Shown one piece after another: positions 1-9,620 of a stretch of DNA of 64,000 nt. The stretch covers positions 36,001 to 100,000 of the forward strand of contig JAJOZX010005789.1 of the NCBI GenBank assembly GCA_023014485.1. Direction: 5' to 3'. The translations under genes were made by a program, and so were the position numbers. The stretch's first letter is position 1, and each line of letters starts with the position of its first letter. This DNA is from Bathynomus jamesi. Its lineage: Eukaryota > Arthropoda > Malacostraca > Isopoda > Cirolanidae. The notes under the pieces were generated by a model. The model was not told the origin of the DNA. It saw only the letters and a list, made by a program, of their open reading frames with translations, and did not search any database.

Positions 1-1
1 A

Positions 2-208
2 ACGAGTAATAGAATTTAATGTTGTTTCAAGATCATATCTTGTAGGTTCCTTTTGTTTGAAATCATTGTACAGTTTGGTGATGACACCTTTACGTGCTGA
101 TTTTTTCCTCATTAATTTTTTGTGATTTTGAGATGGTGCCGTAGCCCCAAGGTCTGTGTTTTTGTTTTCTTGGTCTGGGTTTCTTACCCTTTTGTCCAAG
201 TCTTCCAT
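2..208 (-). CDS. Partial retroelement gag-like ORF running off the window edge
   Basis: Reading the minus strand, an ATG at 206-208 opens a frame that stays open for 69 codons to the edge of the window. The peptide begins MEDLDKRVRNPDQENKN and continues with a basic stretch (KKSARKG) followed by a Lys/Asn-rich helix-like segment. This charged start resembles the N-termini of gag-like proteins of arthropod LTR retroelements, but no diagnostic domain is inside the window, so the family is not established. If correct, the plus-strand sequence to its right (209-1480) would be its 5' leader and possibly an LTR. It could equally be the first exon of an unrelated gene or a chance frame. Confidence 0.3.
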   Translation of the reverse strand, partial: MEDLDKRVRNPDQENKNTDLGATAPSQNHKKLMRKKSARKGVITKLYNDFKQKEPTRYDLETTLNSITR

Positions 209-1480
209 AATTGTTGTTAGTGTTAAAGTTCTGAGTTTAATTTTTATGATGTTGAGCAAGTTAAATTACTGTACAGTAATAAGTTTTTTATATAACCTGC
301 GCCACAGGTTAAATTAAAAATTCACAATGTTTTTAGTTAGGATAGGCCTTGAGTGTAAAGAGTAAGGCCTACTTTAAGAGGTAGGCCTATTATGTAAGGT
401 AAAGTTAGGTGGGCCTACTAAATAGGCCTATTTGTTGGGCCTACCAAGTAGGCTTATGTTTGGGCCTATTATTTTATAGGACCTCAAATGAGTTAAGCCT
501 GTTAAATTAACAAGGCTTAGTTTTGAATTTGAAGAGTAGGACCTATTAAATAGGCTTAATGTTGCGGGCCTATTTTTTTAGGACCTAAAATAAGTTATGC
601 CTGTTAAATGAACAAGCCTTTGTTTTCGATTAGTGTAAAGGTAAAGGAATCGGTTCCCAGTTGCTTAGGCCACCATATGAAAAAACTATAGTGGGGTTAC
701 GGTTGAAATTGGGGTTAGGCCTACTGAGTTAAGCCTAGCCACTGCGTGTGTCAGTGTAAATTTTAGAGGGGTTAGTTCCCCATACACAGGGCCACCATGA
801 AAAAACTATATAGGGCTATGGGTTGATTGCCTGTGCCCTCATCCGTTGGAAATTTCCAACAGATCAGTGGAGGGTTACCGACAAAAGCCCTATGCTTTTT
901 CGTTAGAGAGTTATAAATATGTAGGTCTTTAAAGGACCTCTTTATATTTATATTGATTACGGTAATTCTAGCATCGGGAGTTGGGAGCCTAGTATATAAT
1001 GAAAAAATTGCTCACCTTATTTTTGCTGGGTCTTTGTTTGTTTCGATGTAGGGCGTGACGGTCATTTTCGGTGTAGGGCCGCCACGATGGGGTTACGCGG
1101 CGAATTTACTTAAGGTAATTAATATAGGCAGTCACTATATAAACCCCTGAAGGAATAGGCCTATCCTTTTATAGTCATTAGGTTTTATATTATAAGGAAT
1201 TCACTCAGGACTTGAGGGAAAACTTAGACACGTCTTCCCGTTTAAAGCGTTCGCTGGAATAAACAGCCCTGAGAGCCGTTCCTTGGTTCGCTTGTATTAT
1301 TTGCCGTTCTAGCAAATTTTGTTTTGTCTACTTCTTTGGTAGACTAAACAATAAATTGGGTTTTCTTGTTGCTATGTGAGGCTGATTCATACATACAGGT
1401 TCTTTGTACGTATGGCAATTCAATTATTTCATTCCCAATAGGCTATGTCGCCAATCCCGAGGCAACTTTGTATAGATATT
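209..1480. other. Anonymous region rich in TAGGCCTA-type motifs
   Basis: No gene is supported. Short variants of TAGGCCTA recur many times between about 340 and 740. A box reading GGCCACCAT followed by GAAAAAACTATA occurs twice (near 668 and 789), with a related GGCCGCCACGATG near 1070. On the minus strand these boxes read TGGTGGCC, which resembles a tRNA-primer-binding-site start, so this may be the leader of the retroelement at the left edge. No LTR ends were identified. Confidence 0.3.
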
Positions 1481-1564
1481 TAATTCAATTAATTAATAAT
1501 TTATATTTAATTATGAAATAAATGTACCACATATGATACCATGTTGTGAGCGCGTATAGTTTTT

Positions 1565-1587
1565 CCATATATATATATATATATATG
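1565..1587. repeat. (AT)n microsatellite
   Basis: Short perfect (AT)n run flanking the left side of the palindromic element at 1621-2041. Confidence 0.85.
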
Positions 1588-1620
1588 GGATTGAACTCAG
1601 AATGGTCCCCTGAGGTTTTT

Positions 1621-2041
1621 TCATGATACACACAGACCGTGCATGGGACAAAGAACTCTTCTGAGAAAATTATATGCACTATATTCCGAATAAGTAATGG
1701 TAAATGACAAACACTATAGATTTTTTCTTTTTCATGATGTTGGCCCGACGTGGGAAACGGGTCACTCGCAAAGAGGCCCCAAAAATATAGCTTCCCTCAC
1801 CAACTATCTACAAAACCCCTAGATCGGGTCCCAAAGCTGGATCCTATCTGCTTTGTAGATAGCTGGTGAGGGAAGCTATTTTTGGGGCCTCTTTGCGAGT
1901 GACCCGTTGCCCACGTCGGGCTCATGAAAAAGAAAAAAACTATAGTGTTTGCCATTTACCATTACTTACTCGGACTATAGTGGATTTAATTTTCCCAGAA
2001 GAGTTCCTTGTTCCATGCACGGTCTGTGTGTATCGTGTATC
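1621..2041. repeat. Palindromic (head-to-head) repeat element
   Basis: The arms 1621-1813 and 1853-2041 are near-perfect reverse complements around a roughly 40-bp centre. Each arm runs from a TGCACGGTCTGTGTGTATC-type end, through the motif AATGGTAAATGACAAACAC, to the motif GGGAAGCTA near the centre. The same sequence family forms the 457-bp tandem repeat at 5336-6573. No protein is encoded; open frames in it are shadows of the palindrome. It is probably a non-autonomous mobile element or a foldback product of one. Confidence 0.75.
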
Positions 2042-2055
2042 ATATATATATATAT

Positions 2056-3860
2056 CAGGCATGGGGACGAGGCGTGGCCTCAGGCCTTGAGACCGAGGCT
2101 GAGGACACATTTTTTCGGATGCAAATAAAGAATGTGGTATTTGCATCTCTGGGTGCAGATACCCACTTCGAAATCTTTTACAAATAAGCTCCTCCATGCT
2201 TTGGGAAGTCTCAACAATCTTGCCTCACACTAGCCTGTATCTTTTCTTTTTTTGAAATCCATAAGGAAAAGCAAGATTCTCCTCAAAATTAATAAACAAA
2301 GACATAGCTCACTTCACTTACCAAATAAAAGGGCATTATTAAGCATTAAGCACGTTCATCTATGACACGCGGCCACAATTCACAATACCGACATGCTGTG
2401 TGTTTACACTTGCCGGGTCACACAGTCAGACACAGTTGCCAGAACAAGATTTCCTGGGCACCATACATTAGCCCAATAAATTTTTATTTCTCATTTAATG
2501 ACGTTCTTATTTCTCATTTTAATATACCCGCAATATTTCAAGTATTTATGATAATATGGAAAATTATGATGTGAAGATGATCCCACAAAATATTTCAAGA
2601 TTGTACTAACTCACTGAGTGTTGCTCGTATAATTTCCGAATGGCTACAATTATTTATTAGTGACTCTAGCGAACAGTGAAAACAGAGCTAGATTTGGAGA
2701 TGCCTTATTTTTTTTAAGTTTTGCATTTTTATGTATCTTGTCAATAAGAAATTGTGGTCTTAAAGTCTACCAAAGATAATTAATGTAATTGTACAGTTTG
2801 TTGTACTGTATGTGAAAGATGTTTCTGATGAACGGTAGGCCTATAGGTATGAAGTTTATATCATGCCATTACTATGTAATTATATATACGATAATAATAT
2901 AATAACGATAATATTAAGAATATATTTGCACCTGATATTTCAATATGTTATATATGTAATTTGATTCAAGAGTATATTTGCACCTGATATTTTCCATTAT
3001 CAGACACTTTTAAAGTTATATGTATAATACTTTATATTATTATAGTAAATGAAAAAGACCGAAAAAATTACTTGCAAACAATATAACAATTTACATCTCA
3101 GTTATAATGCCGATATTAAAATTATTGTTTGCATCCGATATTATATATTCATTTCAAATCATATTAATTAGAGGTTTATATGTTACAATTTACGACGGGC
3201 AAAAAACAAAATTATCGACGCTAGTAGCTAGTTATAAGTATACCAGGTGGTATTCTTCTCTAGGTTTGGCCTATTTTTTGTTACGGAAATAATATAGTAC
3301 AATAGTTTATACACATAAATATCACAAACACATTATATGAGGTCAGTTCAACTGATGACCAACTGATAAATTGTTTTCCCACACAATTTTGCTACACTAA
3401 GTCAATTGGTCTTCTAGTGACTGACTGAATAATATTTATATACCGCGACATATATAATATTTATGTACCAAACGTCACAGTGACCTGTCACTAATCCGTT
3501 GGTCACCTAACTGAATAGATTTATCAAAGACTGCGCCTGACTAGTCACCTGTCTAAATAATATTTATCGAAGTATGCCGCCACATACGGTCACCTGTCAT
3601 GTCTTGGTCCTCACCTGAAGAATATCCACCCCGAGCGCGCCCACCTGAAGAATATCCACCCTAACGCTACCGTGGGTTAAAAATTACAGAACAAAACAAA
3701 TCAGGATTCGCTTAGGCCTCACGAAAGTCACGAGGCCTTTTCACTTTTCACCTGGCCTCGAGGCCAAGGCCACTTTTGAGGTCCAAGGCCAAGGCCGAGG
3801 CCTGCAAAATATGCCTGACGCCGGGCTCGAGGCCGTGGCTATGCTTCAGCCCCATCTCTG
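2056..3860. mobile_element. Possible non-autonomous hAT-like element, weakly supported
   Basis: The left end CAGGCATGGGG and the right end CCCCATCTCTG form short imperfect inverted termini. Both subterminal regions (about 2070-2100 and 3715-3840) are rich in AGGCCT, CGAGGCC and GGCCGAGGCC motifs, a layout common in hAT elements. The flanks are (AT)n on the left and ATGTGTGT on the right, so an 8-bp duplication is only approximate. The interior (2110-3700) is AT-rich and holds no supportable gene; the frames at 2362-2574 and 3107-3292 lack any recognisable domain. The two ends may instead belong to separate repeats. Confidence 0.3.
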
Positions 3861-3876
3861 ATGTGTGTATATATAT

Positions 3877-5267
3877 CAGGGTTGGCACTAGTGGGCCCAG
3901 CCCGAAAAAACCCACCCGGTTTTTTTTTTTTAAACACTTGAAAAAACCCACTATTTTACCCACTTGTGGGTTTTTTCATGAAACTTAAGAAGTGGATATG
4001 CAATTATTTTTAAAAATTGTCATATAGGCGCCTATAATGATTTTACATGCAAAGCAAGCAAACATGAGTCAACAAATAGACCTACAGGTATAACTCTTTG
4101 GGTGAGGTAGCAGGTTATAGAGTGTAGACATCAGCCAATCAGGGTGTTATACATCCTGATTCTTCAGTCAACTGCATCTTCAAGGAATTTTCTACTTCTT
4201 CATGGATTGTATTTAAAAGTGGACCAGACAAATTTCGACGGGAAGGTGGAGTGTAGCCTGGTCTTAGAGTCTCTATCATTTCAATAAAATACTTAGACTC
4301 TGCACATAGAAATGGAATATTATTTGCATAAAAGAATTTGGCTATTTTGTTATCAATGACATTTTTCTGCAAAGTTGTTGTTGTCATGCCAAAATCGCTT
4401 ACTTTCTTTTGAATTTTTCTTTTTTTCATCTGTAATTGTGTCAGTGGTGGTGAGGATGAGTCTGGATCATCTGAGAGGTCTATGTCATGGCAGTATGAAG
4501 ATGATGTACTGGCAGTATTGTCAGTCTTGTTTCTTGATTCCATGTGTTTCAAACATTTCATTAAATGCATTTTATTCGCTCTATTTTATTACTTATTTCA
4601 TTACTGCAATGTTTGCATCTAACTTTACTAGTCCCATCAATAATATTGACTTCACTCCATTCATGCCCTGATTTTCTTCCTGATCCAAAGGTCTTTGGCA
4701 TTATTTAATGCAGTTATAACTTCAAACAGACTAATTCTGTAGGCTAGCAGTAAAGATAAATATGCTGTTGCCAGTTTGTTTTATTTAACTGTGAAATAAA
4801 GAAAAAAATATTCAGTAATATGAATTAAATAGATATAACTAGCTGAATTAAGTTCCCTTTGGGAGCTGTAATTCATCTACTTCCAGCAGAAGACACAGGG
4901 GCCTGTCTTCCATAGGAAGTATAGCCTAACAAATAGGATAATTTACCACACCAAATTTAGTTCAAATTGGTCCATGTTTTCCAAATTTTGTTGTGAAGCT
5001 CAATCTGAGAAAATAATAACTTTTTATGCTTAATTGCCTGGAAGGCAACCTTTTTGCTAAAAACAAGACAAATGTTATATTAATAGTGTACGGTACAGTA
5101 CAGTATTATTATAAAAATAAGAATAGGTAGGTCTAATATGAACTACCATATGGACATATGAAAAAAACCAATTTTACCCGGTTTTTTTCGGGTTTTAGGT
5201 GAAAAAAAAACCCAAAAAACCACCTGGGGTGGGCTTTTTCAAAAAAGTGGGTTTCTTGCCAACCCTG
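3877..5267. mobile_element. hAT-type DNA transposon remnant with TIRs
   Basis: The element begins CAGGGTTGGCAC and ends TTGCCAACCCTG, giving clear terminal inverted repeats of the hAT style. Subterminal stretches contain inverted copies of AAAAACCCAC and ACCCGGTTTTTT. The bases just outside are ATATATAT on both sides (3869-3876 and 5268-5275), consistent with an 8-bp hAT target duplication, although the (AT)n setting makes this uninformative on its own. At 1391 bp it is too short for a full hAT transposase; only a partial reading frame remains on the minus strand (4139-4570). Confidence 0.75.
4139..4570 (-). pseudogene. hAT transposase N-terminal fragment
   Basis: A 143-residue frame inside the hAT element. 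Residues about 1-60 are Ser/Asp-rich and low in structure. Residues about 75-125 match the hAT pattern in which a segment like KIAKFFYANNIPF is followed by SKYF, LRPGYTPPSRRNLSG and L. In hAT transposases that segment lies just after the BED zinc finger and before the first catalytic aspartate. Neither a BED finger nor the catalytic core nor the C-terminal dimerisation domain is present, so this is an internally deleted, non-functional copy. It lies on the minus strand between the element's terminal repeats. The family call rests on motif recognition. Confidence 0.7.

Positions 5268-5335
<68 letters not shown>
5268..5335. repeat. (AT)n microsatellite
   Basis: About 65 bp of nearly uninterrupted (AT)n separating the hAT element from the 457-bp tandem repeat. 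Confidence 0.95.
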
Positions 5336-5338
<3 letters not shown>

Positions 5339-6573
5339 AAACACAGACCGTGCATGGAACAAGGAACTCTTCTGGGAAAATTAAATCCACTATAGTCCGA
5401 ATAAGTAATGGTAAATGACAAATACCATAGTTTTTTTCCTTTTTCATGATTTTAGCCCGACGTGGGCAACGGGTCTCTCGCAAAGAGATCCCATAAATAT
5501 AGCTTCCCTCACCAGCTATCTGCAAAGCAGACAGGATCCAGCTTTGGGACGTGGATCTAGGGTTTAAAGCAAGCCTAGATCCCTACACTCAGAACCTCTA
5601 TATAAGTAAAAGACTCGTTGCATTCACGTCGTGTTGAATAAATCAAAGAAAAAGGGGGTAACTATTGTATTTTTAGCCAAAAAAAAACAAAACTTAAACC
5701 TCAACCGGGACATTGAGCGTCCACTTTTCAAGGCACGAAACACGTCCGTTTAGTATACACAAACTCAGAATGGTTCCCTGAGAACATTATATGTTAAACA
5801 CAGACCGTGCATGGAACAAGGAACTCTTCTGGGAAAATTAAATCCACTATAGTCCGAATAAGTAATGGTAAATGACAAATACCATAGTTTTTTTCCTTTT
5901 TCATGATTTTAGCCCGACGTGAGCAACGGGTCTCTCGCAAAGAGATCCCATAAATATAGCTTCCCTCACCAGCTATCTGCAAAGCAGACAGGATCCAGCT
6001 TTGGGACGTGGATCTAGGGTTTAAAGCAAGCCTAGATCCCTACACTCAGAACCTCTATATAAGTAAAAGACTCGTTGCATTCACGTCGTGTTGAATAAAT
6101 CAAAGAAAAAGGGGGTAACTATTGTATTTTTAGCCAAAAAAAAAAAAAACTTAAACCTCAACCGGGACATTGAGCGTCCACTTTTCAAGGCACGAAACAC
6201 GTCCGTTTAGTATACACAAACTCAGAATGGTTCCCTGAGAACATTATATGTTAAACACAGACCTATGGTATTTGTCATTTACCATTACTTATTCGGACTA
6301 TAGTGGATTTAATTTTCCCAGAAGAGTTCCTTGTTCCATGCACGGTCTGTGTTTAACATATAATGTTCTCAGGGAACCATTCTGAGTTTGTGTATACTAA
6401 ACGGACGTGTTTCGTGCCTTGAAAAGTGGACGCTCAATGTCCCGGTTGAGGTTTAAGTTTTGTTTTTTTTTGGCTAAAAATACAATAGTTACCCCCTTTT
6501 TCTTTGATTTATTCAACACGACGTGAATGCAACGAGTCTTTTACTTATATAGAGGTTCTGAGTGTAGGGATCT
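5336..6573. repeat. 457-bp tandem repeat ending in an inverted partial copy
   Basis: The block starting GTTAAACACAGACC occurs at 5336, 5793 and 6250, an exact 457-bp period, so there are two full direct copies and a stub. At about 6263 the sequence flips. 6263-6573 is the reverse complement of the unit and crosses the unit border: it reads back through the start of one unit into the end of another. The copies are almost identical, indicating recent amplification. Nothing is encoded; the 62-residue frames inside are repeat shadows. The palindrome at 1621-2041 belongs to the same family. Confidence 0.85.
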
Positions 6574-6764
6574 AGGCCGATTTACACCCTTCTACGCTAA
6601 CCTCTGGTCCACTTCAGTCCTAAGATCAAAAGTAATTTAATGTTCGCATAACATGAAATCGATCTTAAAATTATATCATTTTTATTTTTTACTCATACAA
6701 ATTCGTACCGTTTTTGCATGATCAATTTTGTTCGTTGGTTAATTTATAATCAGTAATTAATTAA

Positions 6765-6980
6765 CCGGTGCTGGTTAAGTGTGCGGTCTACCTACGATTG
6801 GTTAGGTTTAATCATGATATTTTCGTTAAAACTAACGAAAATATCATGACTAAACCTAACCAATCGTCAAGGGCGATTGACAATGGGATGTAAACAAACA
6901 ATTAGTAAACAAGATAAGAAGCTATAATTAAAAGTTAGACCGCCGAATCGTAGGTAGACCGCACACTTAACCAGCACCAA
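6765..6980. mobile_element. MITE with long TIRs and probable TTAA target duplication
   Basis: The inverted ends share GGTGCTGGTTAAGTGTGCGG and the following GTCTACCTACGATT. They are bordered by TTAA at 6761-6764 and 6981-6984. Nested inside is a second, tighter palindrome built on GATATTTTCGTTA around 6817-6846. The interior is non-coding. TTAA duplications are typical of piggyBac-like elements, but the terminal bases differ between ends (CC and TT), so the superfamily is tentative. Confidence 0.65.
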
Positions 6981-6984
6981 TTAA

Positions 6985-7654
6985 CCTTATGATATTATTC
7001 CCATACATAATAATATATAGTGGCCTACGGATCACCAATTTGATGTGGCTAAGAAAGTAGGCTTACTATAATTACTGTATTAAATTGAAATGAATAATTA
7101 GGAGTCACCAGCTTGGGCCTACAGTCCAAACAAACAATATTTAATAAGGCGAGAGAAAGTACTTTGTTGTTTTGTGTTTAATTAGGAAAATAAATCAATT
7201 ACTTGTTCACAGTGATTAACAATTCAATAACGGTATTTGTAGTGATTAACAATTATATAACGGCATTTATACTATGCGAACGATGACTGATTCTTAGAAA
7301 TAAAGAATGGTTATAGTCTAATTGTTAAGTAAGTACACTAATTCAGATAGGCTAATGAGATATGCAGAGGTGAACAGAGAATAAATAATGAATCCTATTG
7401 ATAACTGAAATAATGCAAGTACGGTTGGTACAGTAAATGGATTAGGTCGTTAAGAATGAACACAATCACAGAGTGATACAAAATTACGGTATTGGTACAA
7501 TACTTGAATAGGCCTACTGCGGTCTTAATGAGAAAGTTAGTTTGAAACGGTAATGAAGACACTTCAGGGCCTACGCGATTAGGTAGAGCTTGTGGAAGCA
7601 CGACGTAACAAAAACACTGTATGCCGAGTGAGGTCCGACAAGAGGCTTAACGCG
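6985..7654. other. Anonymous non-coding stretch
   Basis: AT-rich sequence without a supportable gene. A short direct repeat, AGTGATTAACAATT, occurs near 7210 and 7240. The open frame at 7395-7601 on the minus strand has no recognisable domain. Confidence 0.5.
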
Positions 7655-8150
7655 ACCCTGGATAACTCTGGAGACTAGGGAAGGCTACGTGAAGGTTTGA
7701 CCGTATTGCGTTTGGTACTTGTAGGTTATCTCCCCCCCACCAATTTTGACAAAATATTTTCGTTAAAACTAACGAAAATATCACGATTTAACCTAACCAA
7801 TTATCAAGGGCGTACAGTTGATCTATTATTAATTGGTTAGGGTAAGTCGTGATATTTTCGTTAGTTTTAACGAAAATATTCTGTCAAAATTGGTGGGGGG
7901 TAGATAACCTACAAGTACCTTGCGTTTCGCCGTAGATGACCTTGGAGACTGTAGGTTTACGTGAAGGTTTGACCGTATTGTATTTCGCCATAGATGACTT
8001 TGGAGACTGTAGAGGACTTAGGTGAAGGGTTGACCGTATTGTGTTTCGCGTAGATGACTTTGGAGACTGTAGAAGTCCTAGGTGAAGGGTTGGCTGAATT
8101 GTATTTCACCGTAGATGACTGTGGAGACTGTAGAAGGCCTACGTGAAGGA
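7655..8150. repeat. About 60-bp minisatellite (5 units) split by a MITE
   Basis: Units containing GATGACTTTGGAGACTGTAG, then GTGAAGGTTTGACCGTATTG and a TTTCGCC-like end recur at about 7661, 7930, 7987, 8047 and 8107. The first unit is separated from the rest by the inserted MITE at 7714-7919. Confidence 0.8.
7714..7919. mobile_element. 206-bp palindromic MITE with an 8-bp target duplication
   Basis: The ends are inverted copies of GGTACTTGTAGGTTATCT followed by a C-run and CACCAATTTTGAC. The 8 bases TTGCGTTT occur immediately outside on both sides (7706-7713 and 7920-7927). Neighbouring minisatellite units carry one such octamer-like site (TTGTGTTT, TTGTATTT), showing the uninterrupted target. 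The inside contains inverted GATATTTTCGTTAGTTTTAA segments shared with the MITE at 6765-6980. An 8-bp duplication fits hAT, P or Merlin-like elements; the GGTAC ends do not decide between them. Confidence 0.85.
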
Positions 8151-8584
8151 GGATGAGCTGAGGGCCTGTTGAAATACTTGTTGAACGGGCGCCGATCGAA
8201 TTGTGGTGAAGGATGAGTGAAGCTAGGGCCAGAAGGATGACGCCGGTAGAGTAATGTTTGTTTCCAACGGGATGAAATTGTAGAGGGCCTTACTTGATGA
8301 TAGACTTCGTGTATGCTTGACCGGAACCTAGAATGAACAGCAGGTGGCGAAACGAAGGTGCTGAGAGTGAGACGTAACGACTAAGACGAGAAAATGGCAA
8401 GTGAGAATGATTTGAGAAAAAAATTGCATTTTATAGGCCTTGGCGACGTCCTCTGGTGGTCGTTTCGGGAAATACCAAATACCACAAAATCTGTGTTTCC
8501 TGTGTGGGCCTGTTTCATGTCCACGTGTATAGGCTTTATTTTTATTCCATGACTGAGTGAGAACGGCGAGGAAAGGAATATAGA

Positions 8585-8594
<10 letters not shown>
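8151..8594. other. Anonymous non-coding stretch
   Basis: Unique-looking sequence of more balanced composition than its surroundings. No open frame with a recognisable product, no repeat and no terminal repeats were seen. Confidence 0.4.

Positions 8595-8622
<28 letters not shown>
8595..8622. repeat. (AT)n microsatellite
   Basis: Perfect (AT)n run abutting the left end of the palindromic element at 8623-8808. Confidence 0.9.
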
Positions 8623-8626
<4 letters not shown>

Positions 8627-8803
8627 ATGAATTTCACAATTAAACACGTGAAATGAATGAATGCTGCAAACCCACAAGGAAAAAGAGAAACGATTCCAAG
8701 GCCTTTCGTGTATTCATGGCTACACCTCGTCATTCCCTGACGAGGTGTAGCTATGAATACACGAAAGGCCTTGGAATCGTTTCTCTTTTTCCTTGTGGGT
8801 TTG

Positions 8804-8808
<5 letters not shown>
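8623..8808. mobile_element. Palindromic Penelope-like terminal fragment
   Basis: The arms 8663-8731 and 8741-8808 are near-perfect reverse complements. The outer left part, GATGAATTTCACAATTAAAC followed by ACGTGAAATGAA, is shared with the palindrome at 16179-16384. An inverted ACGTGTTTA/CGTGAAAT echo lies beside the Penelope-like element at 19410-20743. The right arm contains a hammerhead-ribozyme core (8732-8777). Inverted terminal repeats carrying hammerheads are a known property of Penelope-like retroelements, so I read this as a solo inverted pair of such ends. No protein is encoded. (AT)n tracts abut both sides. Confidence 0.6.
8732..8777 (+). ncRNA. Hammerhead-ribozyme-like motif
   Basis: The core reads CTGACGA (8737-8743). 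A one-base bulge and a GTGTA/TACAC stem with an 8-base loop follow, then GAAA (8763-8766), a short AGG/CCT stem III and T at the cleavage position (8772). The strand before the core (ATTCC, 8732-8736) pairs with the strand after cleavage (GGAAT, 8773-8777) as stem I. All invariant core positions C3, U4, G5, A6, G8, A9, G12, A13 and A14 are present. The mirror copy in the left arm has lost C3. Activity is not demonstrated. Confidence 0.6.

Positions 8809-8810
<2 letters not shown>

Positions 8811-8859
<49 letters not shown>
8811..8859. repeat. (AT)n microsatellite
   Basis: About 50 bp of (AT)n between the palindrome and the FReD1 upstream block; an AT tract also borders the upstream block of the other FReD copies. 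Confidence 0.95.
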
Positions 8860-8861
<2 letters not shown>

Positions 8862-8865
8862 AATA

Positions 8866-9620
8866 TTACCAACGTCTTATTACAGTTTAATAACGTGTAA
8901 TATAAGGTTTCGATTGTAGAGAAACCCCTTTTTATACAGGTAACTCCTTTATACAGGTAACTCATTTTAAATAAAATACGAAGAAACTATAATGAATAAA
9001 ATAAAGAATAAAAAGAAAGATTTGTAAAGAGGAAATAAGATATACTCTTATACTTAATATAAATAGCAAGAATTTGTTTCATCACAACATTTACGAACAT
9101 TGTACGGTTATACAATAAAAAATGAACAATATCTCTCCTTTCATTCGAGCGTGAGAACTTCATAAATGGAGAAAACTCACTTTACGAGAATTAATTAAAG
9201 GAAACTCTCATTTGATGCAAGTAAATAAATTAAAACGTTAAAAATTTCATACCAATTTGAATTTAATTGCAAAGCTTAAAAGGACAGAACCTAATCTAAA
9301 ACAATATATAAGACCAAATTCTCTGTAAGAAACTCAACTTTGCCTTAAATGAGATTATTAACCAGAAGAGGAAAATCAAAACCGGAAACGAGAATGCATC
9401 TGCCGTGAGTAATTTCCTTTTGAAACGACCTCATTTGGATTTCAAAGATGTGCTAAACAGGAAAGAGAAATAATCTAGAATTAGGTACGCCCCCAAAATT
9501 CCGGATGTTTCCAGAGATATAGACGAATGATAGTGTGGATAAAAATGTATAAAAGAGAAGGTTTTTCAAGAGTAGCTTCTAGAAGTCACTTGAACAGCAG
9601 ATTCAACAAGAAGAGAAAAG
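8866..9620 (+). promoter_or_regulatory. FReD1 upstream block with TATA box
   Basis: This block of about 750 bp starts near AATATTACCAACGTCTTATT and is shared by all six FReD genes. Conserved elements include ATTCGAGCGTGAGAACTTCA, a TAGGTACGCCCCC-to-TTCCGGATGTTT segment, and a GATA-like run (GATATAGACGAATGATAGTG). A TATA box, TATAAAA, lies at 9548-9554, 67 bp before the ATG at the nearest edge. The start of transcription is expected near 9580 by the usual spacing, leaving a short unspliced leader. Confidence 0.75.

Noticed and set aside
5199..5421. Open frames rich in alternating Ile-Tyr, here and at 8542-8965, 32868-33071, 55070-55385 and 61744-62004
   Set aside because: They are translations of (AT)n microsatellites and carry no gene evidence.
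5336..6250. Hammerhead motif in the 457-bp repeat
   Set aside because: The only CTGA words (CTGAGAA, CTGAGTT) break the required CTGANGA box and no partnered GAAA stem was found.
5336..6573. CRISPR-like or satellite-type repeat array
   Set aside because: Units are 457 bp without spacer-repeat structure, and the setting is eukaryotic.
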